A stretch of 64,000 nt of DNA, taken from contig JAYPEK010000001.1 in the NCBI GenBank assembly GCA_038125725.1, positions 173,360 through 237,359 on the forward strand, given 5' to 3'. Below, piece by piece: positions 8,479 through 17,356 of this stretch. The position numbers and the translations under genes were made by a program. The DNA is from TMED8 sp038125725 (GTDB taxonomy: Bacteria; Pseudomonadota; Alphaproteobacteria; Rhodospirillales; Casp-alpha2). The stretch's first letter is position 1. Each line of letters begins with the position of its first letter. Under the pieces are notes generated by a model that was given only the letters and a program-made list of their open reading frames with translations, was not told the DNA's origin and ran no database searches.

Positions 8479-10047
8479 GTGGCCGGCGACAATCGGGAGT
8501 ATGAGCTCAAGTTCCGGGCCGGCCCCGACGCCCTCGCCTGCGCCAAAGGCGCCTTTGACAGCATCGATCCAGCCGGCCAGTGGACCGTCTCGCATCTGCG
8601 CAGCCGCTATTTCGACACCGCGTCCCGGCGTCTCGGCGCCAAGGGCGTCAGCCTGCGGGTGCGCCAGTCGGACGGGAAATCGGTGCAGACGGTCAAGGCG
8701 GCGGCCGGCGGTGGCGGCGGCATCATGGACCGCTGGGAATGGGAATGCCCCATCGACGGGATCGAACCCGATCTTTCGCGGCTGCCGGATGAGGCCAGGC
8801 AGTCGCTCGGCGGTGTCAAACTCGCCGACCTGGCGCCGATCATCGACGTCGCCGTCGAGCGCCAAACCAAGGTCATCCGACGCCGTGACCCATTGGGGCC
8901 GACGCTGGTTGCCGAGGCGGTCATCGATGCGGGCACGGTCAGCGCCGGCGGCCGCACCGAACCCTTGAGCGAGGTGGAACTGGAGCTTGGTCAGGGCCGC
9001 GCCCGATCGTTCTTTCAATTGGCAGCGGACTTCATCGCCGCCTGTCCGATGCCGGTCTCGTCCACCACCAAGGCGGCGCGCGGCTACCGGCTGCTGGCCG
9101 GCACCGAACCCGGGCCGAGCAAGCTCGCAAAATTCGACATGGCCGGCGATCTCACGGTCGATGACGCGCTGACGAAGATTTTTTCCGGCTGCATCGGCAA
9201 CATCACCGCCAACGAACAGGCCTGCCTGGACGGTACCGACCCGGAAGGCGTGCACCAGATGCGAGTTTCGATCCGCAAGATGCGCTCGTCGCTCAAGACC
9301 TTCAAACGCTACATCGACCCGCTGCAACGGCAATGGCTGGCCGACGACCTGAAATGGATGGGCAGCCAGTTGGGACCGGCGCGCGATTGGGACGTATTCC
9401 TGGACGAGACGCTGGTCTCCATGGCCGCGCACGGCATCGACGCTGGCGCCATTGCGGCGCTGGAACGCGAGGGCCGGCGCAAGCGTGCCAAAGCCTACGA
9501 GCAGGTGCGCGCCATGCTGGATGGTGCCCGCTACGCCCAGGTAATGCTCCGGCTCACCGCCTTCGCGGCGCTGCAAAGCTGGCGTCCCGACCCGGCGACG
9601 CGTGGCCCCGGCAAGCACCCGCTGTCAATGCCGCTCCGCAAGGCGGCGCGCCGTATCCTGAACCGGCCCTACAAGAAGCTGTTGAAAGCCGGTGACGGCA
9701 TGGCCGACCTCGATATGGAGGCCCGGCACCGGGTGCGCATCCGGATCAAGCAATTGCGCTATGCGGTGGATTTCCTGCGCGGCGTCCATTCGATTTCGGA
9801 AACCGAGGCCTTTGGCGCTGCGCTCAAGCACCTGCAGGACAATTTCGGCCACCTGAATGACGTGGTCGTGGCACTCCGGCTGACGGACGAACTGATCGAC
9901 CCTGCCGGCGGGCCGGTCGACGAGGAGGTGCGCCTGGCGGTCGGCGAGGTGCGCGGCTGGAACGCGCGCGCGCTCCGCGATATCGAACCGCAGTTGATCG
10001 TCGATTGGGAAGCCTTCTGCGAAACCGCGCCCTATTGGCGCAAGTAG
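8479..10047 (+). CDS. CYTH and CHAD domain-containing protein
   Basis: This 522-residue protein has an N-terminal CYTH (triphosphate tunnel) domain opening with the EYELKF signature, covering about residues 1-200. A C-terminal CHAD domain rich in conserved His and Arg follows, for example GVHQMRVSIRKMRS near 255 and ARHRVRIRIKQLRY near 415. CYTH enzymes act on triphosphates, and CHAD domains are linked to polyphosphate binding, so a role in polyphosphate or triphosphate metabolism is likely. The start is GTG at 8479 with a GGAG about 8 bases upstream. It is convergent with the next gene, with only six bases between them. Confidence 0.92.
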   Translation: MAGDNREYELKFRAGPDALACAKGAFDSIDPAGQWTVSHLRSRYFDTASRRLGAKGVSLRVRQSDGKSVQTVKAAAGGGGGIMDRWEWECPIDGIEPDLSRLPDEARQSLGGVKLADLAPIIDVAVERQTKVIRRRDPLGPTLVAEAVIDAGTVSAGGRTEPLSEVELELGQGRARSFFQLAADFIAACPMPVSSTTKAARGYRLLAGTEPGPSKLAKFDMAGDLTVDDALTKIFSGCIGNITANEQACLDGTDPEGVHQMRVSIRKMRSSLKTFKRYIDPLQRQWLADDLKWMGSQLGPARDWDVFLDETLVSMAAHGIDAGAIAALEREGRRKRAKAYEQVRAMLDGARYAQVMLRLTAFAALQSWRPDPATRGPGKHPLSMPLRKAARRILNRPYKKLLKAGDGMADLDMEARHRVRIRIKQLRYAVDFLRGVHSISETEAFGAALKHLQDNFGHLNDVVVALRLTDELIDPAGGPVDEEVRLAVGEVRGWNARALRDIEPQLIVDWEAFCETAPYWRK

Positions 10048-10053
10048 CCGGCG

Positions 10054-10686
10054 TCAGTCCGCCGCCTGGTCGCGCCTCTCGGCGCCGATGGACAGCATGA
10101 ACTGTTCCAGGGTCTCGTAGGGCTGGGCGCCGACAAGGCCGTGGCCGGCGGCGACGAAAGTTGGCACGCCGGTGACGCCGTATTGGCCCGACTTCGCCCA
10201 ATCGGCATCGACCGCGTCCTTGAAGCGGCGCTCCTCGATCACGGCCCGGGCCTCGGTTTCGTCCAAGCCCACCGCGCCGACGATCTGCAAGATCACGTCG
10301 ACGTCGCCGATGTTGCGGTTGTTGACGAAATAGGCCTCGAAGAACTTGTCGTGGATGGCGGAACCGCCGGGCTGGGTCTCGGCCCAGGTGCCGACCTCCT
10401 GCGCGAGGCGGCTGTTGTAGGTATGGCTGCGTGGCCCGTAGGGCAGCCCCTCCGCCGCCATCAGCCCGGACATGCGAACGTTCTTGGCTTCCACTTCTTC
10501 GGGTCCGCAGCGGAATAGTTCTTCCAGGGTGCGGCCTTCGGAGGGCGTCTCCGGATGCAGCGGGAAGTGCACGCGGCGGATGCCGATGTCGAAGGCCTGG
10601 GCCAGTTTCTTCACCCGGTTGTCGCTCAGGTAGCACCAGGGGCAGACGTAATCGGAGAACAGCTCAAGCAGGACGGGTTCGGACAT
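10054..10686 (-). CDS. DsbA family oxidoreductase (FrnE-like)
   Basis: This 210-residue thioredoxin-fold protein has the redox motif CPWC at residues 15-18, right after the first strand (ELFSDYVCPWCYL), and the cis-Pro loop GVTGVPTFVA near the C-terminus. There is no signal peptide, so it belongs with the cytoplasmic FrnE / 2-hydroxychromene-2-carboxylate isomerase branch rather than periplasmic DsbA. It is transcribed leftward 61 bases downstream of the AlkB gene. Its partner is unknown; protein disulfide or glutathione-linked chemistry is inferred from the family. Confidence 0.9.
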   Translation of the reverse strand: MSEPVLLELFSDYVCPWCYLSDNRVKKLAQAFDIGIRRVHFPLHPETPSEGRTLEELFRCGPEEVEAKNVRMSGLMAAEGLPYGPRSHTYNSRLAQEVGTWAETQPGGSAIHDKFFEAYFVNNRNIGDVDVILQIVGAVGLDETEARAVIEERRFKDAVDADWAKSGQYGVTGVPTFVAAGHGLVGAQPYETLEQFMLSIGAERRDQAAD

Positions 10687-10747
10687 GACGCGGCTTCTTT
10701 CATTTCGGTTCGGCGTCCATCATGCATCATTTCGCCGGCGGGAAAAA

Positions 10748-11338
10748 TCAACAGCCGGTGATCAGGCGGAAGGTGAGGTTGATGCGCTCGCCGACGGGCT
10801 TGGTGGTCTTCGGCACCGCATGTAGCCAATGCCGCTGGGTGCCGGGCCCCATGATCAAGAGATCGCCGTGGCCGAGCGGCACGTCGAGCTTCACTTGCGC
10901 ATCGTCCTTGCGCTTGAGCACGAAGCGCCGGGCGGCGCCGAACACCACCGAGGCGACGACCGGATCGGGACCCAGCTCCGGCTCGTCGTCGGCGTGCCAG
11001 CCCATGGAATCGCGCCCGTCGCGGTAGAGATTGGCGAGCACGCCGTTGAACGCCTCGCCCGCCAGCGCCTCGATCCGTTGTTTGATCGGAAGCAACACAT
11101 CGGGCCAGGGCCGGGCCGGCCAGGTCAGGTTCGAATAGGTATAGGGCGCGTCCCCGTACCAGGCGCTGAGGCGCGGCTGGGTGATCTCGCGGCCGAAGAT
11201 CGTGATCGTCGCTTCGCGCCAATCCAGCTCGCGGCGCAGGATTTTGAACAGGCGGTCGGTCTCTTCGGGCGGGAAGGCGCGGCGGTGGAGGGCCGCCTCG
11301 GCGCCGGGCAGCGCCAGGCGTTCGGGCTCGGGCGTCAA
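10748..11338 (-). CDS. Alpha-ketoglutarate-dependent dioxygenase, AlkB family
   Basis: This 196-residue protein matches DNA/RNA alkylation-repair dioxygenases of the AlkB family, most like the ALKBH2/3-type bacterial branch. The Fe(II) ligands HxD are in SMGWHADDEPE near residue 113, the distal His in QRHWLHAV, and the 2-oxoglutarate-binding Arg motif is RINLTFR near the end. The best start is TTG at 11338, whose bases overlap the upstream stop as TTGA and which leaves a normal-length protein; no ATG fits. This implies coupling to the HtrA-like gene upstream. Confidence 0.88.
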   Translation of the reverse strand: MTPEPERLALPGAEAALHRRAFPPEETDRLFKILRRELDWREATITIFGREITQPRLSAWYGDAPYTYSNLTWPARPWPDVLLPIKQRIEALAGEAFNGVLANLYRDGRDSMGWHADDEPELGPDPVVASVVFGAARRFVLKRKDDAQVKLDVPLGHGDLLIMGPGTQRHWLHAVPKTTKPVGERINLTFRLITGC

Positions 11339-12306
11339 TGCAGCTTGGGCGCCAGGTAGAAGGCGGCGCGATCGGCGGAAGTGACGCTGACTTCCGCCAG
11401 CCGGCCGTCGCGGACGATGTTCAGCGGTACGTCGACGCCGGCGGGCCCGAGCGCCCACATGCGGCGGTAGAACTGCGCCAGCGAGGCCACCGGCTCGCCG
11501 CCGACACCGACCACCATGTCGCCGGCTTCGATGCCGGCCTCGTCGGCGGGGCCGCCGTCCCAGGTGTTGACGATGATTACCCGGTCGTCGGCCTCGGCCG
11601 AGAGCGCGCCGATCCAGGGGCGCGGCGGGTGCTGCACGGCGCCGAAGCGCTGCAGGTCGTCGAGGATCGGCACCAGGATGTCGATGGGGACGATCATGTT
11701 GCCGTCGAAGGAATCGAGCTCGCTCGGGTTTTTCTGAACGAATAGCGAACCGATGCCGACCAGCCGGCCCTGGGTATCGATCAGCGCGGCGCCGCCCCAG
11801 AAGGGGTGCGGCGGCTCGGTGAACAGCGCCTCGTCCAACAGGTATTCCCAGTAGCCGGCGAATTCGCGCTTGTCGGCGACGACGGCGCTGACGGCACCCT
11901 CAGTGCCGCCGTGGCCGGCCAGGATCACCGGGTCGCCCACGTGCACGTCCCGCGCCGAACCGAGCGGCAGCGCCGGCGCGTTCAGCCGCCCCAGCGCCTG
12001 CACCAGGCCAAAGCCGGTCTCTTGGTCGTAGCCGACGACATGGCCGGGAACCACCTGGCCGGTGTGGTCGGTCATCCAGATCTGCTCGGCCTCGACGATC
12101 AGGTAGCCGATGGTCAGCACCAGACCGGTATCGGAAATGACGACGCCGTGCCCGGCGCGCTCGTCGCCCAAGGCCTGCACGGTGTAGGCGTTGTCCGGTA
12201 CCTTGGTATGCAGGGAGACCACGGCGGAAAGCGCCGCGTTCAAATCGAAGGCGCAGGTGCCCGGGTCCGGGTGCAAGGTGGGATCGATGGAGTAGGTTTC
12301 GCTCAT
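11335..12306 (-). CDS. HtrA-like protein with PDZ domain, catalytic triad lost
   Basis: The protein has an S1C (HtrA/DegP-like) fold of about 210 residues followed by a PDZ domain (GPADEAGIEAGDMVVGVGG near 255). None of the triad residues is visible where the family has them: the His of LTNxHV is replaced (LTIGYLIVEAEQI), the Asp of TDLAV is Gly (TGFGLV), and GNSGGPL has become FWGGAAL. No signal peptide is evident, so it seems cytoplasmic. The ATG at 12306 has a GGAG at good spacing; ATG at 12321 overlaps the upstream stop and is the alternative. A binding or scaffold role is inferred. Confidence 0.85.
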   Translation of the reverse strand: MSETYSIDPTLHPDPGTCAFDLNAALSAVVSLHTKVPDNAYTVQALGDERAGHGVVISDTGLVLTIGYLIVEAEQIWMTDHTGQVVPGHVVGYDQETGFGLVQALGRLNAPALPLGSARDVHVGDPVILAGHGGTEGAVSAVVADKREFAGYWEYLLDEALFTEPPHPFWGGAALIDTQGRLVGIGSLFVQKNPSELDSFDGNMIVPIDILVPILDDLQRFGAVQHPPRPWIGALSAEADDRVIIVNTWDGGPADEAGIEAGDMVVGVGGEPVASLAQFYRRMWALGPAGVDVPLNIVRDGRLAEVSVTSADRAAFYLAPKLH

Positions 12307-12317
12307 CTCTGGCTCCA

Positions 12318-13781
12318 TCATGGCCCGTTCGCGTCCGGCCTGTCACCCATTCTTTTCGCGCTCCCGAGGTCGTGAACGATGGCCCGCACCACCGCGGCCC
12401 AATCCCCGGCGGCCGGCTGGCGGTAGAGCCGAAGGCTCGCGTACCAGGGCGTTTCAGCCCCCTCGAGCCCCCAGCGCCAGTCCGGCACGAAGGGCAGCAT
12501 CACCCAGGCCGGCTTGCCGAGCGCGCCGGCCAGATGCGCCACGGCAGTATCGGCAGTGATCACCAGGTCGAGCGCCTGGACCAGGGCGGCGGTGTCGGCG
12601 AAGTCGCCGATGCGGGGCGCCAGATCCGTGATCCGTTCGCTGAAACCGCAAGCGGCGAGATCGTCCCGGCCGGGCCCCACCTGCAGGCTGAACAGCCGGA
12701 CGTCCGGCACATCCAGCAGCGGGCCAAGCGCCGCCAGCGGCAGTGAGCGTCGTGCGTCGTTCTCGTGCGTCGGGCTGCCGGCCCAGACCAGGCCGACGGT
12801 TCGCGCCGTGCCGTCGCTGACATCCGCCGCCGGCTCGGCCGTAAGGTAGCCCTCGGCGCCGGGCATCTCGTCAGCCGCCGTGCCGAACAGCCCCGGCAGG
12901 TCCATCATCGGCAGGTAGGCGTCGCCCGCCGGCGCGGCCTCGTCTGCCGACCAGACCGTCTCCACGTCCGGCAGGCCGGCGACCAGGCGTTTCAGTTCCG
13001 GGCGGCAGCGCACCGAGGTCCGGAGTCCCCGTGCCGTCAGCCCCGTCAGGTAGCGGAGGCACTGGATGGTGTCGCCGAAGCCCTGCTCGCCGATCAGTAG
13101 CAGCCGCCCGCCGGCCAGGTCTTCGCCCCTCCAAAGGGGCAGGTTCAATTCCGCCCCGGGTGGGCGGCGCCCCGTGCCGCGCCAGCGCCAGGCATAGTCG
13201 GTCCAGGCTGCCGGCATCTCGCCCAGCAGCAGCCGTATCGCGCCCCGGTTGGCGCGGGCCTCGGCATGGTCGGGGTCCACTTCGAGGGCGCGCTCGAACT
13301 GGTCGCGGGCGGCGGCGAAGTCCCCCGACTCCTTCAGCGCCGCGCCCTTGAGGTTGAGGGCGTCGGCATTGGCGGCGTCGCGTACCAGCGCCTGTTCGGC
13401 GCGCTCCAGGGCCCCCGAGAAGTCGCCGGCAGCCAGTGCCAGCGCCGCAAGCCCGGTCAAGGGGCGGGGATCGTCCGGCGCGTCCGATGCCGCGCGGGCG
13501 AAGGCGTCGCGGGCGGCATCGGGACGGCCCGTGCGCATCAGGCATAGCGCCAGGATGTAGCGCGCCTCGGTCAGGGCCGGGTCGAGGCGCAGCGCGGTTT
13601 CCAGCAACGGCACGGCGTCGGCGAACCGGCTCTGGTCGTAGAGCAGCACGGCGAGGTTGGTCGCGGCGGGCAGGTGGTCCGGATCGGCCGCCACGATCGC
13701 CGCGTAGCCGGCCGCCGCCTGGTCCAGCCGGCCCGCCCGATGGTCGTCGAGCGCTTTTCGGAAGGCGTCGGATGCGGTCAA
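12318..13781 (-). CDS. Tetratricopeptide-repeat protein with GT9-like glycosyltransferase domain
   Basis: The first 230 residues or so are consecutive TPR units (for example AARDQFERALEVDPDHAEARAN in two adjoining helices). The C-terminal half resembles heptosyltransferase-like GT9 domains, with LLLIGEQGFGDTIQCLRYL, then GLVWAGSP, and LVITADTAVAHLAGALGKP near residue 440. Such proteins are common in Rhodospirillales and are usually annotated as TPR proteins; a glycan acceptor is unknown. TTG at 13781 is preferred as start (GGGGG seven bases upstream); an in-frame upstream TTG or ATG-like extension to 13862 enters the divergent promoter region. Confidence 0.85.
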   Translation of the reverse strand: MTASDAFRKALDDHRAGRLDQAAAGYAAIVAADPDHLPAATNLAVLLYDQSRFADAVPLLETALRLDPALTEARYILALCLMRTGRPDAARDAFARAASDAPDDPRPLTGLAALALAAGDFSGALERAEQALVRDAANADALNLKGAALKESGDFAAARDQFERALEVDPDHAEARANRGAIRLLLGEMPAAWTDYAWRWRGTGRRPPGAELNLPLWRGEDLAGGRLLLIGEQGFGDTIQCLRYLTGLTARGLRTSVRCRPELKRLVAGLPDVETVWSADEAAPAGDAYLPMMDLPGLFGTAADEMPGAEGYLTAEPAADVSDGTARTVGLVWAGSPTHENDARRSLPLAALGPLLDVPDVRLFSLQVGPGRDDLAACGFSERITDLAPRIGDFADTAALVQALDLVITADTAVAHLAGALGKPAWVMLPFVPDWRWGLEGAETPWYASLRLYRQPAAGDWAAVVRAIVHDLGSAKRMGDRPDANGP

Positions 13782-13896
13782 CGGGAGCCCCCAAGTTGGT
13801 TCAGAAATATAGGCGGCATTTGATGATATGCTCAACTTGCCTTGCTGAAGCACCAGGGGCACAATCTTCGGGCGCTTTTAGCCAAGGAGAACGAGC

Positions 13897-14679
13897 ATGG
13901 ATGGGACCACCCCGCAAAGCGACGTGAAATCCCGCGTCAGCGCCGCCGAATGGGCGTTGCGCGAAGACCTGGCGGCTTGCTACAGGCTGGTCTACCGCAA
14001 CGGCTGGGATGACGGCATCTTCACCCACAACTCGGCCCGCGTACCCGACGACGAGAACCACTTCCTGCTCAACCCCTACGGCCGCATGTTCTACGAGATC
14101 GACGCATCCAGCCTGGTCAAGGTCGACACCGAGGGCAACATCGTCGACGGCGGTTCCATGGGCGCCGACGCGGATATCATCGATGCCGGCTTCACCATCC
14201 ATTCCGCCGTGCACATGGCGCGCCACGACGCGCGTTGCGTCATGCATACCCACACCGTCGCCGGCATGGCGGTCTCGGCGCAGGCCGACGGGCTACTGCC
14301 GCTGGCCCAGACCTCCATGCGCTTCTACAAGCGCCTCGCCTATCACGACTACGAGGGCATCGCCACCGATCTGGACGAGCGCGAGCGCCTGGTCGCCGAC
14401 CTCGGCACCTACAAGGCGATGATCCTGCGTAACCACGGGCTCCTGACCACCGGCCGCACGGTGGGCGAGGCCTACCAGCAGATGCGCTACCTGCAGCGCG
14501 CCTGCGAATTGCAGCTCGCCGCCCAGGCCGGCGGCAACCTGTCGCTGCCGCCCCAAGAGGTGCTCGACAAGACCGCCAAGCAGTTCGACCGCCTGGGCGA
14601 CAACCAGACCGCCAGCGAGGCCGCCTGGTCGGCGCTCCGGCGCCTGCTCGACATCGAGGACCCGGCCTACAAACACTAA
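13897..14679 (+). CDS. Class II aldolase/adducin family protein
   Basis: This 260-residue protein has the class II aldolase/adducin fold, whose members are zinc-dependent sugar-phosphate aldolases, epimerases or decarboxylases. The metal site is seen in CVMHTHTVAG near residue 115 and a third His in LRNHGLLTTG near 178. An AAGGAGAA ribosome site precedes the ATG at 13897. It lies in a rightward run with gamma-glutamyltransferase and dienelactone hydrolase genes, suggesting use of a plant- or algal-derived carbon source, but the substrate is not determined. Confidence 0.9.
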   Translation: MDGTTPQSDVKSRVSAAEWALREDLAACYRLVYRNGWDDGIFTHNSARVPDDENHFLLNPYGRMFYEIDASSLVKVDTEGNIVDGGSMGADADIIDAGFTIHSAVHMARHDARCVMHTHTVAGMAVSAQADGLLPLAQTSMRFYKRLAYHDYEGIATDLDERERLVADLGTYKAMILRNHGLLTTGRTVGEAYQQMRYLQRACELQLAAQAGGNLSLPPQEVLDKTAKQFDRLGDNQTASEAAWSALRRLLDIEDPAYKH

Positions 14680-14718
14680 CCACCGATCATCGCCACGATT
14701 ATCCGAACGGGGGAAACC

Positions 14719-16329
14719 ATGACTCACGGCATCGTCAGCGCGCCGCAGCCGGAGGCCGTCGAGGCCGGGGCTGAGGCGCTGAAGGCCGGCGGCAACGCCG
14801 TCGACGCGGCCATCGCCTGCGCCCTGGTGCAGACCGCCGTCGATCCGCAGATGTGCGGCATCGCCGGCTTCGGCTCCATGCACCTCTACCTGCCGGAAGC
14901 CGGCCAGCACTTGCTGCTCGACTTCCATGGCCGCGCGCCCCTGTCGGTCAAACCCGACATGTGGGAGGACCTGATCGAGCACGAGGCCGAGGACGGTTTC
15001 GGCTTCATCCTCAAGGGCCGCGTCAATGAGATGGGCTACCAGTCGATCACCACGCCCATGAGCCTCCGGGCCTATGCCACCGCGCTCGAGCGTTTCGGCA
15101 CCATGTCCATGGCGGAGCTCTTGGAGCCGGCCATCCACTACGCCGAAGAGGGCTTCATGGTGCGCCCGCACGTGGCCTACTTCTGGAACGTCAAGGAAGG
15201 TGCCGGCCGCGTGCCGCAGATCGAGAAGTTCAACTGCTGCGAGGGGTCGAGGAAGATCTACTTCAAGGACGACGGCACGCTGCGGGTGCCGGGTGAGATT
15301 CTCAGGAATCCCGACATGGCCGAGACCTACCGGCGCATCCAGAAGAACGGCGTCGACGACTTCTATACCGGCGCCATCGCGCGCGACATCGTTCAAGACA
15401 TGGAGGCCAACGGCGGCCTGATCTCCATGGCCGACCTGGCCGACGCGCGGCCGACCGAAACGCAGCCGATCTGGGGCAGCTACCGGGGCTACAAGGTCGC
15501 CACGAACCCGCCGCCCGGCGGCGGGGTGATGATCCTGGAGATGCTCAACATCCTGGAAAACTTCGATCTCAAGTCCATGGGCCACGATTCGGCCGAATAT
15601 ATCGCCACCGTCTCGGAAGCCATGAAAATCGCCACCGTGGACAAGGACAATTACGTGGGCGATCCGAATTTCGTCGACGTACCGCTGGAGCGGCTGATCT
15701 CCAAGGACTACGCCAAAGAAATGGCCAAGCGCATCAAGATGGGCGAGAAGACCCACGTGCCGCGGCTTGGGCCGAACGCCAAGGAATCGAAGGACACCAC
15801 CCAGGTTTCCGTGGTCGACGAGCACGGCAACTGCGTCTCCATGACCCATTCGCTGGGGATGCCGTCGGGCGTCGTCTCCGACGGGCTCGGCTTCATGTAC
15901 AACGGCTGCATGGGCGTCTTCGACCCGAGGCCCGGCCATGCCGATTCGCTGGCGCCGGGGAAGTCGCGCTTTACCGCCATGTGCCCGACCATGCTGTTCG
16001 ACGGCGATAAGCCGTTCTTCGTCGTCGGCGCGCCGGGCGGCACCTTCATCACCATGGGCGTCTTGCAGGCGATCCTGAACGCCGTCGATTTCGGCATGGA
16101 CGCGCAACAGGCGGTGGCGGCGCCCCGCTTCTGCACCACGTCCGACACCATCGACGTCTCCAACCGCATCCTGCGCTCGGTGGAAAGCGAACTCCAAGAC
16201 ATGGGCTACCCGACCCGACGCACCTACCTGAGCTATCACTTCGCCGGCGTGCATGCGATCCGACTGACGCCCGGCGGCTGGGACGGCGGCGCCGACCCGG
16301 GCCGCGACGGCATGGCCCTGAAGGTATAA
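14719..16329 (+). CDS. Gamma-glutamyltransferase family protein
   Basis: This 536-residue Ntn-hydrolase homologue has the early GGNAVDAAIACALVQTAVDP motif and the autoprocessing Thr in KDTTQVSVVDEHGN near residue 357, where the proenzyme is cut into large and small subunits. The small-subunit GAPGGTFI motif lies near 437. No signal peptide is visible, so unlike Ggt of enterobacteria it is probably cytoplasmic; many such homologues act as acylases rather than on glutathione. GGGGAAA precedes the ATG. It is the middle gene of a three-gene run. Confidence 0.9.
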   Translation: MTHGIVSAPQPEAVEAGAEALKAGGNAVDAAIACALVQTAVDPQMCGIAGFGSMHLYLPEAGQHLLLDFHGRAPLSVKPDMWEDLIEHEAEDGFGFILKGRVNEMGYQSITTPMSLRAYATALERFGTMSMAELLEPAIHYAEEGFMVRPHVAYFWNVKEGAGRVPQIEKFNCCEGSRKIYFKDDGTLRVPGEILRNPDMAETYRRIQKNGVDDFYTGAIARDIVQDMEANGGLISMADLADARPTETQPIWGSYRGYKVATNPPPGGGVMILEMLNILENFDLKSMGHDSAEYIATVSEAMKIATVDKDNYVGDPNFVDVPLERLISKDYAKEMAKRIKMGEKTHVPRLGPNAKESKDTTQVSVVDEHGNCVSMTHSLGMPSGVVSDGLGFMYNGCMGVFDPRPGHADSLAPGKSRFTAMCPTMLFDGDKPFFVVGAPGGTFITMGVLQAILNAVDFGMDAQQAVAAPRFCTTSDTIDVSNRILRSVESELQDMGYPTRRTYLSYHFAGVHAIRLTPGGWDGGADPGRDGMALKV

Positions 16330-16333
16330 CGAC

Positions 16334-17059
16334 ATGAACGAACTCCATATCGATCTCGAAACCCCCGACGGCCCGATGCCGACCTTTACCTGTTGGCCTG
16401 AGGGGGAAGGGCCATTTCCCGCCATCGTCTTCTACATGGACGCCCCGGCGATCCGCGAAGAGCTCTACGACATGGCCCGGCGCATGGCGGCCGAGGGCTA
16501 CTACGTGATCCTGCCGGACCTGTTCTACCGCTTCGGCACCATCCGCTTTCCCCGCCGCAACCAGTATTCGCGGACGGTCTGGCAGGCGATCATGAAGGAG
16601 TTGTCCAACGCCATGGTCATGGACGACACCCGGGTGCTGCTCGACTACATGGCCGGGCTCGACCAGGTGAAGCCGGGCGCAAAAGCCTGCGTCGGCTACT
16701 GCATGAGCGGGCGCATCGTCACCACCGCGGCGGCGGAATTCCCCGATACCTTCGCCGCATCGGCGTCGCTCTACGGCGTCGGCATCGTCACCGCCAAGGA
16801 CGACACGCCGCATCTGAAGGTCAAAGACATCAAGGGCGAGATCTACTACGGCTTCGCCGAGACCGACTCGACGGTGCCGTCCTACGTCATTCCGGCCCTG
16901 AAGGCGGAGCTGGACGCGCACGGCGTCGATTATAAGTTGGACGTGCATCCCGGCACCGAACACGGTTTCTGCTTCCCGCTCCGCGACGTCTACGACGAGG
17001 CCGCGGCGGAGAAGGTCTACGCCCATTTCATGGACATGTGCCGGCGGAAATTGGCCTGA
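16334..17059 (+). CDS. Dienelactone hydrolase family protein
   Basis: This is a 241-residue alpha/beta hydrolase of the dienelactone hydrolase family, which opens lactone rings in ring-cleavage pathways. The Cys nucleophile elbow is VGYCMSG near residue 117, and the catalytic His is in TEHGFCFP near 215. It follows the gamma-glutamyltransferase gene by four bases, so it is co-transcribed. The real substrate may be another ester or lactone; the aldolase neighbour hints at sugar-acid catabolism, which is inference. Confidence 0.9.
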   Translation: MNELHIDLETPDGPMPTFTCWPEGEGPFPAIVFYMDAPAIREELYDMARRMAAEGYYVILPDLFYRFGTIRFPRRNQYSRTVWQAIMKELSNAMVMDDTRVLLDYMAGLDQVKPGAKACVGYCMSGRIVTTAAAEFPDTFAASASLYGVGIVTAKDDTPHLKVKDIKGEIYYGFAETDSTVPSYVIPALKAELDAHGVDYKLDVHPGTEHGFCFPLRDVYDEAAAEKVYAHFMDMCRRKLA

Positions 17060-17060
17060 T

Positions 17061-17077
17061 CCCGCGAAAAACGCGGG
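17061..17077 (+). terminator. Hairpin after dienelactone hydrolase, probable terminator
   Basis: Immediately after the stop codon, CCCGCG and CGCGGG form a 6-bp GC stem around AAAAA, followed about 14 bases later by a T run. A second A/T-rich hairpin lies at 17089-17120. Together they probably end the three-gene transcript. Confidence 0.5.
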
Positions 17078-17154
17078 TTGGAAGCCTCTGATTTTTTTGA
17101 TTTTTCAAAAAAAATCTCAGGAACGAACCCAATTTCATCCCACCTGGATCTTTC

Positions 17155-17182
17155 CGTCGCCCCCGCCTTCGCGGGGACGACG
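17155..17182. repeat. REP-like palindrome (interspersed repeat type)
   Basis: A near-perfect palindrome (CGTCGCCCCCGC, loop CTT, GCGGGGACGACG) matches the kind of G/C-rich intergenic repeat scattered in many alphaproteobacterial genomes. It sits in the 297-base gap between the dienelactone hydrolase and the arsR-arsC fusion, which otherwise has no gene. Only one copy is in this window, so its repetitive nature is inferred from resemblance. Confidence 0.5.
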
Positions 17183-17338
17183 ATAAAAACGTATCGGGTC
17201 CAACCCGACATCGGCCCCGGTCCAAATCCTCTTCGATTGTGCAATAGCCTGCTCGCGCGGCGCTTCCGCCATGCCACGACGACACCATAACAACATTCTT
17301 AGAAAAGTCAATAATTTCCTATTGTTTTTAAAGGCCAT

Positions 17339-17354
17339 TTCAAATATTTTTGAA
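17339..17354. promoter_or_regulatory. Probable ArsR-type operator
   Basis: TTCAAA-TATT-TTTGAA is a 6-bp dyad inside an A/T-rich patch, ending two bases before the GTG start at 17357. ArsR proteins bind short A/T-rich dyads at their own promoters, so autoregulation is inferred. Its closeness to the start leaves no normal ribosome site. Confidence 0.5.
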
Positions 17355-17356
17355 TC

